The position numbers and the translations under genes are program-made. 64,000 nt of DNA from Chromobotia macracanthus (taxonomy: Eukaryota > Chordata > Actinopteri > Cypriniformes > Botiidae): positions 3,179,501 to 3,243,500 of the forward strand of contig JAZGTH010000088.1 of NCBI GenBank assembly GCA_036877525.1, read 5' to 3'. Under the pieces are notes generated by a model. The model did no database searches and had not been told where the DNA came from. It saw only the letters and a list, made by a program, of their open reading frames with translations. Of this stretch, positions 39,350 through 50,712 are shown piece after piece (the first letter of the stretch is position 1; every line of letters starts with the position of its first letter).

Positions 39350-42222
39350 AGCATTAGTGGGCGACCATGAGTTTTAAACCCTTAGAAAACAAGCCACCAG
39401 ACAGACAGATAGATTGCTCATTTGACCTTCATTCACAAGCCATTATAATAAACACTTCACATCAGTGAGGCAAAACTCCAGTCGCAGAATTAATCACACG
39501 GCAACAAACAAAAGCGAAGAAATACGTCGGCAGCGATATTACACAAAGGCAATATTCAGTGTCTTCCCAAAACGTCTGTGTAAATTAATTGAGAAGGGAT
39601 GCTGGGACTGAAGAGTGGGCGAACAGAAGTCTTCTGCCAGCTTCACAGAAGGTCTCAGGTGGCCTTGATCTGCATGGCTACCTCTCCACCCTCTCAAACG
39701 ATCCTTCCTGGAGAAAAGCAGTGAGCGGTCGAGGGCTCGGGAGACAGCATCACTCCCCTTTATTCTCATTCTGCTCGTCATGTTTCTGTCTTGATTAACA
39801 GAGCTCAGTCACCCAGACGACACTGGTTGTGTTGTTTCCTAGCAGCTGATACAAATATTAGTCAATATTTGAGTTGAAGCTGTTTTGATCGCTGACTTGT
39901 TAGCCACTGGTTAAGGGAGATGGAACCCAGCCCTGTTCTTTTCTTACAGTCTTCTCTCTGTAATATCCCCACGACAGACCCGTCTCTTAAAATTCAGATC
40001 TCACTCTCTTTGACTCTACAGAAATATTTCATGGTAAGTTTCAACGTACAGAGGTTAGATGGAATGTCAAATATATTGGTACCTAGATACCAAACAAAAT
40101 AAAGATGAATGTTAAAGAACTGTGAAGAACTGAATGTAGGTTCGGGTGAAACCTGATCATATGGTCCTGTCGATCATGTTCTAAGCGTATTTTAGCAGCC
40201 ACCAGCAACAGCCAGCAGCAGTTCTTCTCCTAAGACCATTTGGGTTTTCATTAAACCCAAATTTGTTTATTATCAGTATTGTTTTTGTTAGGACTGGATG
40301 GACTTGTGAATCTAAAAAGTCGAATCCTAACAGTACCGACTCACTTCTGTATCGTGTTGTCAAGTCAGCTGTGGTCAAACCAGCCTTGATGAAAACATTA
40401 GCATGCTCTTAATTCGATAATTACCGTAATTTCACAAAATAGTGAAAAATACTCTGGAAAATTTACTGCAGACCAGTAAATTATTGGAAAGTAATGCATG
40501 CCCAGGTGAGTTTTGTACTTTTAAACATTAACTCGACGAGTTAATTCCTGGACACGCATTAGCGCCGTTGGACCAGCGCCTGTGGAGATGGCTAATGTTG
40601 ACAACTTTGAGCTTTTCCACACTGAATAGCTTTTGGATGCTTTTGTGCTGGCATTTGAATGGAGTTTGTGGAGCGTTTCTCAGCTGCCCCGTGAGAAACA
40701 TTCAGTGCTGTGGAGTCTGGAGCTCAGCCAGGCTTTGAGCTTACAGTCAGTGGTTCTAATGACCTCAAAAGAGTTGCATGTCTGTGGTGCTAATTTCCAA
40801 AAACAGAACCACAGCTGTGATCCGCGGAGCGTTTAAATGTGATTTGTTTTGTTAAGAGATTAACTGATATTTATATTATTTCTCACAATTGCAATACCAG
40901 CTTTAGCTTTCTCAAAGCATCTTGGATTTACATTTATGCATTTAGCAGATTATTATGTCCAGCGTGGAAAACAGGGATGCTGCAACATACTGAATAATTG
41001 ATCTGTAGAATGTTAGCAGCAATAAACTGGTACAGAGCATGATTATGGTTTTATGGAGGAGAGGTTTATTTGCATTTTGTTTGCTGTTGTCAATTATACT
41101 TCTGCATATCTGAATGTTGACAGCTGAGGAGTTTCCATGCGATTACGGAACATTTCTGTAAATTATTTAATGGAAAACGTATGAATATATTCATGATCAA
41201 CACAGTACCGAACGCTTTCAGATGATATATTCTTAGCTAGAACTGTGATTTTCTTTTTTGCATGGCTCTTGTTAAATAGCCTGACAATCCTAAATTAGGA
41301 GAGTGTTTGTTATTCATTAACCTGTAGGCATTTTGTACTAATTGATGCTAATGCATCTGTATATCTCACAGCACAGTTAGCATACATACTTCTTTTTTTA
41401 GTTGCTTCTTTTGTGGACACAGAATGGATGTGTGGACCCACAGTACAGATAAATCACAGCCCACTTCACTGTGTCTCACGGCAACCTCTTTATTTTGCTT
41501 TTTTTGCCTCCTGCTTGTTGTTATCGATCATGTTTTTCTCTGAGGTCCGAGAGATTTAACTCGCATTGATTTTACATCAGCATCCAACTTTGTCTTTGGT
41601 TATCTGAAGCTGCTGTGGCACTAATGCGCGTTTCTTATAAGGCAAATAGACACGTTTGTTTGTATTTGTGTCTCTGTAGAATGTCAGAAAGGACATCAGG
41701 GTAATTCAGCAGAGAAAATCTGAGACAATTACATCAGTATTAAAGCAAGCTTTGGTCGAGTTCGCCTGGTGTGGCAATTTGTGGTGTACTATATTTCTGA
41801 AGTGAAATTTTTAATGTAAGATAAAAATGATAGGATTATAAGATAATACATGAACTCTTGGCAATTAAAAATATCACCTGCATGAGTTTTTTTTGTAATT
41901 GTAATTGATTAAGGGTTGTAATTGATTACAGGTTAATTAAAAGGGATCGAATGAGCCATTTTTTAACTACATACCTCGCTGAGCTACATTCTAATTGGAA
42001 AGATATCGATTACTCACCTTTAACCAAGAACAGAGATGCATTTGTCGTTATTTCTGACCACACGAGCGCATTTGTCTTTACTCTGGCCTGATACGCATTC
42101 TGTCTTGTAGAGAATGTAATGAGCACTGGCCTGCAGATTTCTGACTGCCAGGCATTGGTCTGTTTGCACTCGCATGTCTGAAACAGAGAGCGGCCGAGGT
42201 GTATCATCAGTTATCAGTCTTC

Positions 42223-42329
42223 CCCAGCTAACAGGGAACGATCTCAGAATGTTGGCTAATGTTCTAACATTTTGTAACATAAAGGAAACGTTAGGAAAAT
42301 GTTCTTACAACCTAAATTGTTAACTGGGT
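42223..42329. mobile_element. Angel-like MITE, internally deleted mini-copy (107 bp)
   Basis: Both termini are kept (ccccagctaacagggaacg and cctaaattgttaactgggtc) but the central ~200 bp of other copies is missing. Confidence 0.8.
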
Positions 42330-42415
42330 CTTTCCATTAATGGAGTGTTAAGGACAGGAGTGATCAGGCCAGTGCTTGTAGTTAACAGTCTAATGACCAA
42401 CACAACAGCAGAACA

Positions 42416-42630
42416 AAAATACCATGGTAATACCATCATACATTACATTGCATTATATAGACTGTAGTACAGTAAATGTCCCAGCATCATGATAGTACCA
42501 TGGTACATGTCTAACATACCATAGTAGAAGTTTTTGAAGGTATATATTATGGCATAAGTAAATATCAATGACCATTCATTATCATGATATTTCCATCTCA
42601 TACCATTATTGTACCATGGTACCAGTCATT
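42416..42630. repeat. CCATGGTA-rich palindromic repeat, copy 2
   Basis: Perfect 12-bp palindromes GTACCATGGTAC at 42495-42506 and 42611-42622, plus further accatggtaat and cataccatagt motifs. Related to 7899-8020. Confidence 0.5.
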
Positions 42631-43440
42631 TACAGTCATTCATTTGCAGTCAAAGTAATTATTTATAAATTCATGATTTACAGTCATTCAGTATATATGG
42701 GCACAAAAGTCACTGATGTTGTGACAGTTAAGCAACGTTAAAATGAAACAGTCGCATCCAGCAATCATAACACGACTGTAGTGACCTACAGCGTTTTAAT
42801 CACAGTCCAAATAAACGCCCCTTAAGAACTAAGTGCTCCTTGTTTTCCAGAACTGATATTTAGATCACAAGAAGCATCATCATTTGTGTTTGTCATTATG
42901 CTCTGAAGATGAAGAAAAATTTGAAGATGCTGCAGATAAGACGCTGGTCTCCAGCTGTTTCTTCTTGTTCGTTTCTGTATGCCCTCAAACCAAACACAGC
43001 AGAACTTTGAAACCTGGGCTGCACTTTGAAGAACATGCCAGCGTGGGCCAGATTTGTACTTTGTCTGCTGCTGGTATGTTTTTCTCATGTTGGATGCTCC
43101 AGCGTCTCATCGGTTTGGACTCACAGCTGCTTGAGGATCGATTTCTTGAGCCGGATCAGTGGGCTGCCGAATATCCAGCGTGTGTCTCTGATCAGCCTTT
43201 AAAACGGCTGTCTGGGGGCGTCACAGCAGAGAATCGATAGCTGCTTAATTTCAGTCCACACAGATTTATTTGACGAAAGCTGGAACATGATTTGTGGAGG
43301 TTGAGGGAAAGATATCGGTGCTTTAGCTGACACCAGTGTGGGGGTGTACGGATATATATGCACATGCCAGATTGACCTCTGTTTGCTCTATGAATATATA
43401 TATTCTGTCTGACCTCAGTATTTAACATTCTGTGTTTGTT

Positions 43441-43690
43441 TAAAGATAGGGTATGCAATTTCAAAGAGGATAGCAATAGCAAGCTAGCTTTGAAAGCATG
43501 AGAACCCACCGCCCGGACCGAATGCAATGATTGGATGAACATTTTAAGGTCCTGCACCTTTCACAGAAGATGTATATGTTTATTTAAACATATTTAAACC
43601 TATCAGGATGCTATCGGGATGTACAGAGCTTTTAACCAGCATAAGAAAAGCATTGTTCTGGAAAACATTACCTCCTCTGCTTTTAATGGA
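43441..43690 (-). repeat. GCTAGCTTGCTATTGCTAG-family MITE, near full length
   Basis: Starts taaagatagggtatgcaat and runs through tagcaatagcaagctagctt, cgaatgcaatgattggatg, ggtcctgcacctttcacag and gatgctatcgggatgtaca. It is the most complete copy in the window. Confidence 0.65.
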
Positions 43691-44066
43691 CCATTGTGAC
43701 CCAAAGTAAAGCCAGAACACCCGGGATTCGGTTCTCAAGAATTGTTCTGCAGAGTGTTAAAACAAATACATGACATATACAAACATTTGTTGGAAATCCT
43801 TTAGTTATAATCTCTGTTGTGAGAAAGATCTTGTAGTTTTTGGCTTGTGAATCTTCCCCTGGCTGGAACTATGAGAAACTATGTGCTCTGTGTACTGTGC
43901 TCTTGTCTTGTATACATGAATCCCTCAACATCCATTACGCACAGCCATTTAAACAATATGTAAAAACCCCAATGGACACACACAAACCTCTTTCTCACAT
44001 TTTGCATGGAATCTGTTTTTGATCTATTTAGGATAAACTTGTATGGTGACATTTCTGTTAAAATGG

Positions 44067-44216
44067 TTTTACATGCATGAATTTGGCAGATGCTTTTATC
44101 AAAAATGATTTATAAGTTATACATTTGGTCAGTTATACATGTGTGTTCCCTGAGAATCAAACCCACAACCTTTGCACTGCTAACACAATGCTTAATGCAC
44201 AATTGAGCTATAGGAA
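44067..44216 (-). mobile_element. tRNA-derived SINE
   Basis: Tail (acatgcatgaatttggcag, then tgcttttatc) to head (aatcaaacccacaaccttt, gcactgctaacacaatgc, ttgagctatagga) on the minus strand. The A box is slightly altered by a short insertion. Confidence 0.7.
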
Positions 44217-44425
44217 GTTTTAGGTCAACTTGCAACTAACGAATTGAGTCATGATGGAATGATTATGTTTAGCAACCAGATTAATCACTATTTTAAATGG
44301 GAGTTTTGATGCATTTTGTACTGTGAGTATCCACAAAAGACCTTCATTATGACTAATACCAATTGTCTTCCATACTGATATTTAATTAACTCCAATCTCA
44401 ATGTTTTCAATAAATCTAGAGATTT

Positions 44426-44600
44426 CGGCCCGAATGCAATGACTGGACAAACACTGTAAGGTCCTTCGCCTTTCACGAAAAACATATGTATAAATACATT
44501 CAGACCACTTTACTTAGTGATTGCTATCGGGATGTGCAGAGACTTTCAACCAGCGTAACAAAATGTTTCTGAAACAAATCGGCTACCCTGCCTTCAAAAG
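44426..44600 (-). repeat. GCTAGC-family MITE, partial copy next to the gpc5 acceptor
   Basis: cccgaatgcaatgactgga, aaggtccttcgcctttcac and attgctatcgggatgtgca match 43510-43625. It ends about 170 bp before the gpc5 terminal exon. Confidence 0.6.
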
Positions 44601-44771
44601 ACTTACAAACGAGAAAAACATCCTAAAGGTGGCATAGATAGAGGCATTGACTTGTTTGTAATCCAGATATCCTCATTCCTCATCGCTCTAAAAACACATG
44701 CTTTGAATAAGCACGTCTGATCAGTTTGTGTTTAGTGGATTGACTTGCATTTCTTCTCTCGTCTCTTGCAG

Positions 44772-44914
44772 TGACACCGGAAAATTCCAACAATCACAGA
44801 TACCATCACCCGCAAACAAGAGACGATGATCAGATGAATTCAGGCACACAAGTAACTCAAACTCTCTCACTTGCTCTGATCTTGATAAGTGCATTTGTGC
44901 TGTTGTCAGAGTAA
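44772..44914 (+). CDS. gpc5: glypican-5 last coding exon (GPI-anchor signal) with stop codon
   Basis: A strong acceptor (pyrimidine-rich tract ending ctcttgcag, AG at 44770-44771) precedes TG, which completes the phase-1 codon left by the exon at 12484 (T+TG, Leu). The frame then runs 46 residues to TAA at 44912-44914. It starts TPENSNNH, is polar and His/Asp/Gln-rich (HHPQTRDDDQ), passes through NSGT, a plausible omega-site region for GPI attachment, and ends in a hydrophobic stretch TLSLALILISAFVLLSE. A small-residue site followed by a C-terminal hydrophobic segment with no cytoplasmic tail is the hallmark of a GPI signal. After the junction the protein reads TITKLTPENSN, in register with the human GPC5 KITDWMPDDMN stretch as remembered. 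The tail itself is poorly conserved in the family, so identification depends on splice phase, position and architecture. A 136-residue antisense open frame over this exon is a shadow. Confidence 0.87.
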
Positions 44915-45330
44915 CATGAACCAACTGGGGGTTTCCCAGTTCAAGGATATTTGTTTTTCCCCACTGTTTATTGGAAAGAAAATGTTCCAGCTTTTTAAAG
45001 CAAAGTCCTGAAATTCCTTTATCCGCTGAATGAGGAGTTGCCGCCTCGCTGAAGATACGTGGAGCTTTTGAGAGCAAAACTCCTGGTGGACTGTGAGAAA
45101 AGAAATGAACTGTGATTGAAATGAGAAACAAAACAGTCCTTTCATAAACATTTCTATCTACAAAGTGTTTTTTTATAACTGCTACTAAGAAATTTGGCGA
45201 CCCTTTTATTGTCTTGAATAATGTGCTTTATGCAGTGTTCAGAATAACAGTTTTCAGAAAGGAAAATCACTTAATTTAATGTCTCTATTGATGTATGATA
45301 TTAAAAGCATAGTTTGGAAAACTTTTTTAA
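44915..45330 (+). other. gpc5: probable gpc5 3' untranslated region
   Basis: Non-coding sequence follows the gpc5 stop codon. The first plausible polyadenylation hexamer is a non-canonical ATTAAA at 45300-45305; a canonical AATAAA appears only at 46769-46774. The 3'UTR end is therefore uncertain, about 0.4 or 1.9 kb. No repeat is recognised in the first 400 bp. Confidence 0.4.
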
Positions 45331-46349
45331 ATAGATGCAATATTTCTTATGTCACCTACTGCTTTTAAAATTCTTGGTACCATGTACCTAAATTACCTTT
45401 TATTTTAATAGTTTTTTTTACATTTTTAAATGTACGGTTATTGTATCTTTTCATCTGAAATTGCGTACAACGCACCTTAACAAACTGTATAGAGATGTTT
45501 TGATTTACAATGTATTTATTATTGGTTACAGAGTGACATTAAACAGATATAATGAAAGTAAAGAACCTGCCCACAGGAAGTCATGTTATATAATCCAGTG
45601 TTTTAATTTCACCTTTCTGCTAGTGAGCTTCATTTGCTCTGTTTGGGAAAAAGTGTCTTATATTCGTACACAAAAATCCCCTTAAATAGCTTTAATGAAG
45701 CTGACTACTTCTGTTACGATGTTTAACTTGTAATGTAGCTCAGAACTTTTTGATAGGCTAGTTTGACTGTAGCGTAACTACCTTAAATTATGAGTAGCTT
45801 TGAGTTTGGCAAACTAAAGTTCCAAAGTAGTTTCCCCAGTAGGGAATACATTTGGTGATGATACGACATCTCTACTGAATGACTCTGACTCTGAATGAGT
45901 CACAGGGCCCTGCATGGATTCCCTGCACAGCACTGTTGGGTTCTCCTGTTAAAATCATGAAAGTATTCCTCCCCGGACCCTGTCTGCTATTTCTTTTATG
46001 CTTTTGGTTTTTACTAAATGTGCACCTTCCTTTTCTATAAGGAAGTTTAAGTCCATGAGAAGATCAGTCCAGAAGAATCACTTAGCATAGCTGGTGTCAA
46101 TTTGTCTACTGTTCTCCGGCTAAATATGCACACACACTGTGAGTGGATCTTTTCTTCAATGAAACTTTGCCAGAACGGTCAACTGAAGTCATTAATATAC
46201 TGACAAATCTCAAGGCGATTGAGTTTCTTGAAGAGCTTCAAAGGGTTCCTTACAGATATCTGAAAGATTGTTCCGTCATCTCTCTCTCTGTCTGTGAGTG
46301 TGAGACCCTGAAGAAAAAAATCACAGGAGTGATATCGTATTTTAAACAA

Positions 46350-46664
46350 TTAAGTTGTTTTAGCATTTCCCTAACGTTTCAATTTTGTATTAAAATGTTA
46401 AAACTTATCTGGAGGGTTATAGAAACGTTTCAAATGATTTTTTGACATTGTATTACTTTATACAATTGTTATACTAATATTATTCAAACATGAATATGTT
46501 TTTAAAACATTATATTAAGAATTTAAGAATGTTTTTTTAAATATACTATATCTGTACTGATAATATTACTGCAAGAACGTTTTTTGAAAACCTTTGGCAG
46601 AAATTTAAAAATAACATTATTATATATTACAGCCAATGTTCTGAGAACGTTCCCTGTTAGCTGG
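46350..46664 (+). mobile_element. Angel-like MITE, degraded left end
   Basis: ttagcatttccctaacgttt on the left and aatgttctgagaacgttccc then tgttagctgg on the right; interior ATTCAAAC block as in 9242 and 19170. Confidence 0.7.
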
Positions 46665-46944
46665 AGGAGAGCAAATTATGGCAGAATTTTTGTTTTTTAG
46701 CTGGACAAACCCAACAGCAGTCACGGAGGCCTACAATCAACATTTCTCTATAATTCATGACTCTTCAGAATAAAGGATTAATTTAAATGATGTCTGACTG
46801 TTGAGCCAAAGCAGCAGATTTCTGTCCAGTTCTCAGGAATTACGGTCAGACCGGCTGAGGTTTAAACATCTCGCACTCAGTCAGCAACATCAGACACAGC
46901 GTCTCCAACAAGATGCTTAGGAATTGTTTTTATTAGAGAAATAT

Positions 46945-47273
46945 CCCAGCTAACAATTTTAGGTTGTGAGAAAGTCTTTGTAACGTTTCCATTAATGAAG
47001 AAAAATGTTCTTGCAGTAACGTTAGTAGAATGTTTTTTAATGTTACATATCATAACATATCAAAACGCTATTTCTAACCTGTTAGTGGAATGTTTTTAAA
47101 ACAAATTAAAATAAACAAAATGGTTGAATAACATTCTTATAACCAAGCAGTAACGTTAATACAACATCTAAAAAAACTGGACATTTTGAAAGTTTTTAAA
47201 ACTTTGTAATGTTTTTGTAAGCTAATGGAAATGTTAGGTAAACGTTCTTACAGCCTAAAATTGTTAGCTGGGC
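46945..47273 (-). mobile_element. Angel-like palindromic MITE, full length
   Basis: Left end cccagctaacaattttaggt and right end cctaaaattgttagctgggc are near-perfect inverted repeats. It lies 280 bp from the oppositely oriented copy at 46350. Confidence 0.85.
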
Positions 47274-48701
47274 CTTTTCTTACAGCATAATATAGTGCAT
47301 GAAAATGTAATTAAATTACAACAAATTCGTTACCAAATGCTTCCAAATGATCACAGACTTTATTTTTGGTTTCTGTCCCATTTTAGCTCAGACATCCTGA
47401 GAACTGCACACAGAAAGACCTATTATGCAAATAAATAATTAATATTAATGTACTCACATTACCTGTGAATTTTAATTGTTGGGTTAAAAAGCCTAAAGTG
47501 TGATGCTGTTGAATGTTATCAAAAGTGATACAATTTTAACATTACATGTGATTTCACTGGAACAGAATTATGAACGTATAACATGGACATGAGGTACTGT
47601 GGTGAAGTATCTTGTGCTGTACAAGGAGACAACAGTATTGAAACTGAATCTGTCTGTTGGTAAAAAGATAAATAATGGGACTGGACCACTTATAAAGCTA
47701 CTGTTTCACTGTCGGTTATTAAATACTGACAATGATGTCAAGCAATGGTTGTTATTTCCAATTGCCAGCTCCCCACTGTCTCTCAGTAGCTGATAACTCA
47801 CAAATGCCTCATATAAGCATCTACTTTGTCTCATATGTTGTACTAAATTTCTTTATGACAAATATGTATCATGCTGAACTTTCAGAAATCTTATTGGAGG
47901 TTTTGGTCCTGTGGTTTTGTTGATCTCTTTTTGCACCTGTACAGACACGAGAGGTTTTATTGGTATTTTTTTGACTTCACACACACTTAACATTTGCATT
48001 TAACCGAGGCGTTTATCTATAGTAACTACCAACAATATCCTGTAGCTTCACTTAAGATTTTAACATCAGAAATCCAGTGCCATTTTATGTCCGAACCTTC
48101 AAAATTACAGCTCTCTTTGTTTGTCAGTCATTAGCCAGTGCAGTGGCCTCGGTTTGCCCAGAGCCGGCCAGCTGTTTGGCTTCCTCAGAGGTGTGAGAGT
48201 GTGGAAAACTGGCACATCAATTCTGAGCTCTCCTGCTGTCGTCTTCCCCACTGAGCTAAGTGCTTCAATTTACCCACACTCCCCCATATCTGTCAGTGCT
48301 GGACACGTTTTCCAATAAACTGAGCCTGCTGCTGTCCACTGATGTGCAGTTCTCCATCTCCCAAAAAATGTAAAGGTCTGCATCCTCTCTTACACAAGTC
48401 TTAATTCAGTTTTCTAGAACAGAACAATTTCTAGAACATTCTACCATTTCCTTGTAAGATCTTTGTGGCTCTTTGAAGTTCTAGAGCAGAGAGTATAAAG
48501 CAGATCTCTGTTCTTCAATGACCACTTTATAAAAAATATTTGAATGTATTATGTATTCTGGTGTCTATATTTCATGCTCAATATTTTAAGATTTTCTGTA
48601 AAAGTGAAGAACTGTATTTAATTCCAAATAATTTGAAATTATTCAAATTATTCACATTTCCAGTGTTCATAATCTTCAGAAAATCAAGCTACTAATGACA
48701 T

Positions 48702-48788
48702 CCCAGCTAACGACAGAACGTATTTGATAACTATGAGCGAACTTTTAGAGAACATTAGCCAACGTTCTGCGAATGTTCTCTGTTCTGT
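48702..48788 (+). mobile_element. Angel-like MITE, short copy
   Basis: cccagctaacgacagaacgt joined to the right-end sequence agagaacattagccaacgtt and gcgaatgttctctgttc; the middle is deleted. Confidence 0.65.
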
Positions 48789-49648
48789 GTAAAGATGACA
48801 ATATTTAACAGCCAAAAAAAATCACCTTTTAATGTTTGTTAGACTGTGTCTCTGTAAAGTCTTTAAAGGTCCTGCACGACACAGATGCTCATGAAGTGTT
48901 ACACTGTACTGCAACTCCTAAATTATTTCAACAGTCCACTAATCTCATCGAACAGGCAGTGATCCTGAATTCCATTGAAGCAAATGGCACTGGAATGTTT
49001 TGTGTTTGTCGGGAATTCCAGCGGCTGATTTTTCTTTGGCTTCTGTTGAAAGGCACAAACTTGCTGACCATACTGAGTCTGAAATGTGAGTTACTTTATA
49101 TTAACTGCGTGTGTATTGGGCTGATGTCAAATGCAATATTGCCTGCAGTCAAATCACGCCCTGTTGATATTCAGTGCAATAAAGATGTCAGCAATCAAAG
49201 GCAGATGAGTTACAGTACAAAGACTTTATATAGCTTAGCATCCAAACACAAAATCTGCTGAACGTAAATAATCATCAGATAAGTCATATAGATTACTGAG
49301 CATGTCAGCTAGCAGGAAATGACCACGAGGGCTGGGCGCAGGTAAGCACACTTAGCTGGAATGTAAACAGAGTACCATAGTATCGCGGAGGATACACTGA
49401 ATGGATAGGGATATAAAGCAGGTGAGTCTTGTAAATCACAGTGCACAAGCTGCGAGACCAAGTGAGGGCTTGCGTGTGACTTGCAGGTAATCGGTGACAG
49501 GTTTGCGTGATTATTAATCTTGGTGATCGGGAACGTGGGGGCATGGTTGGCAGTGGAGGTGTGTGTCTGACAGAAGACTCATGTGAGAACATTATTACTG
49601 TGACATGAAGTTGAATACATACACCATCACCTGAATATACGCTGGAAT

Positions 49649-49947
49649 GCCCAGGTAACAGTTTAAGGCTGTAAGAATGTTTCCCTAACGTTTCCATTAA
49701 GTAACAAAAAATTTTTAAAAAATATTTTGAATGTTCTTGAAACATTCAAAATGTCCAATTTTATATATTAATGTTATTTTAAATTCCATTAAAAATTCCA
49801 ACATTTTTCAAATGTTCCAATAACAACTTAAGAATAATGTTTTTGTTATAATATACAACATAAAAAATTTACTACGACGTTTTTGCCAAATTTGAGAACA
49901 TTTAGAGAATGTTAGCCAACATTCAGAGAATGTTCCCGGTTAGCTGG
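49649..49947 (+). mobile_element. Angel-like palindromic MITE, full length
   Basis: gcccaggtaacagtttaagg at the left end and agaatgttcccggttagctg at the right end; typical body. Confidence 0.78.
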
Positions 49948-50466
49948 ATTGTGCCTTTTATAATTAGAGCACATGGGAATGTTCCCCAAATTCATGCCAT
50001 TGGTTGTGTCAGAGGGTGCCGCTCAAAGATAAAGGGCAATGTTTTAAATTCAACAGTGTTTACACCCCTCCAAAAAATCAGCGTACCAATGTCTTATTAT
50101 AGCTGTCTCTAATTAAACTGGGAAAAGTATTTTACCGCGCAAAAAATGACATGTTGACCTTTAAATCGACCAGTATACTCATGGGAGAGATATTTTCACC
50201 TTTCTTATAGAAACATCTCGTGCTACATGCACACTGCAGCATAAGACCCAGCGATGTATTAGTACAGCCAGGCATCTGAAAAGCCCAAAGTGCAGAGAAA
50301 TACCCCAGACAATCTTCAACTAGCAGGATCCACGATGCCAGAACAATGACCCAATCAATTCTTCAGGAAATGACAATTCTGAGACCTTATGAGACTTCTA
50401 GATAAGTAGCCAAGCATCCCAACATTGTGATCATAGACAGGCAGCAGGAAATGGTAGAAGAGACAG

Positions 50467-50712
50467 ATGTGTGAGTCTCAAATGACCGTGACATCAAGCA
50501 GGAGGAAAAAATCCAGTGAAAACCAGCGACAGAAGGCAGAGCATGAACCACTGGGGAGAGTCAAAGCTCGGGTAGTCCAGGTTTTGATGAGGGCCTTTGG
50601 GACTATGACACCCCAGCTGAAAGATCGGCTTAAATCCCAGGATGTCTCTATTCTGAAAAATACAATCCGAGAAATGGCTGCCAAGACTTTGCACTCCACA
50701 GGTCTCTGGTAG
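50467..50712 (+). other. unrecognised 81-codon open frame, possible decayed exon
   Basis: The frame has protein-like composition: a basic, hydrophilic start (SSRRKKSSENQRQKAEHEP) and an amphipathic, Leu/Lys-rich C-terminal half (QLKDRLKSQDVSILKNTIRE). A second coding-looking stretch in another frame lies upstream (about 50265-50410: for example RTMTQSILQEMTILRPYE) with an in-frame stop. I recognise no family, and there are no convincing splice sites. It may be a fragment of a mobile-element protein, a processed pseudogene or chance. Confidence 0.2.

Larger units (their letters stand above)
12485..44771 (+). other. gpc5: last intron of gpc5 (about 32.3 kb)
   Basis: Bounded by a GTAAGT donor (12485) and a pyrimidine-rich CAG acceptor (44771), phase 1. 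It contains MITEs, SINEs and microsatellites annotated separately, and no open frame with recognisable homology or splice context. Stretches with nothing recognised include 12485-13027, 14500-15370, 15453-17139, 18173-19169, 20890-21975, 22260-23094, 23278-25251, 26216-26853, 27905-28310, 28465-31201, 31502-33479, 35741-37061, 37351-38303, 39350-42222 and 42630-43440, apart from a 3' SINE-tail scrap near 40930 and a degraded MITE-like patch at 32170-32300. Large 3' introns are typical of GPC5 in vertebrates (established knowledge from mammals). Confidence 0.75.

Noticed and set aside
44721..45131. 136-codon minus-strand open frame
   Set aside because: It is antisense to the gpc5 terminal exon, which has splice sites and a GPI signal; no domain or family is recognised in the antisense frame.
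48836..49745. Open frames of 141 (+) and 146 (-) codons
   Set aside because: No recognisable domain, no splice context, amino-acid composition of random AT-rich sequence, adjoining repeats.
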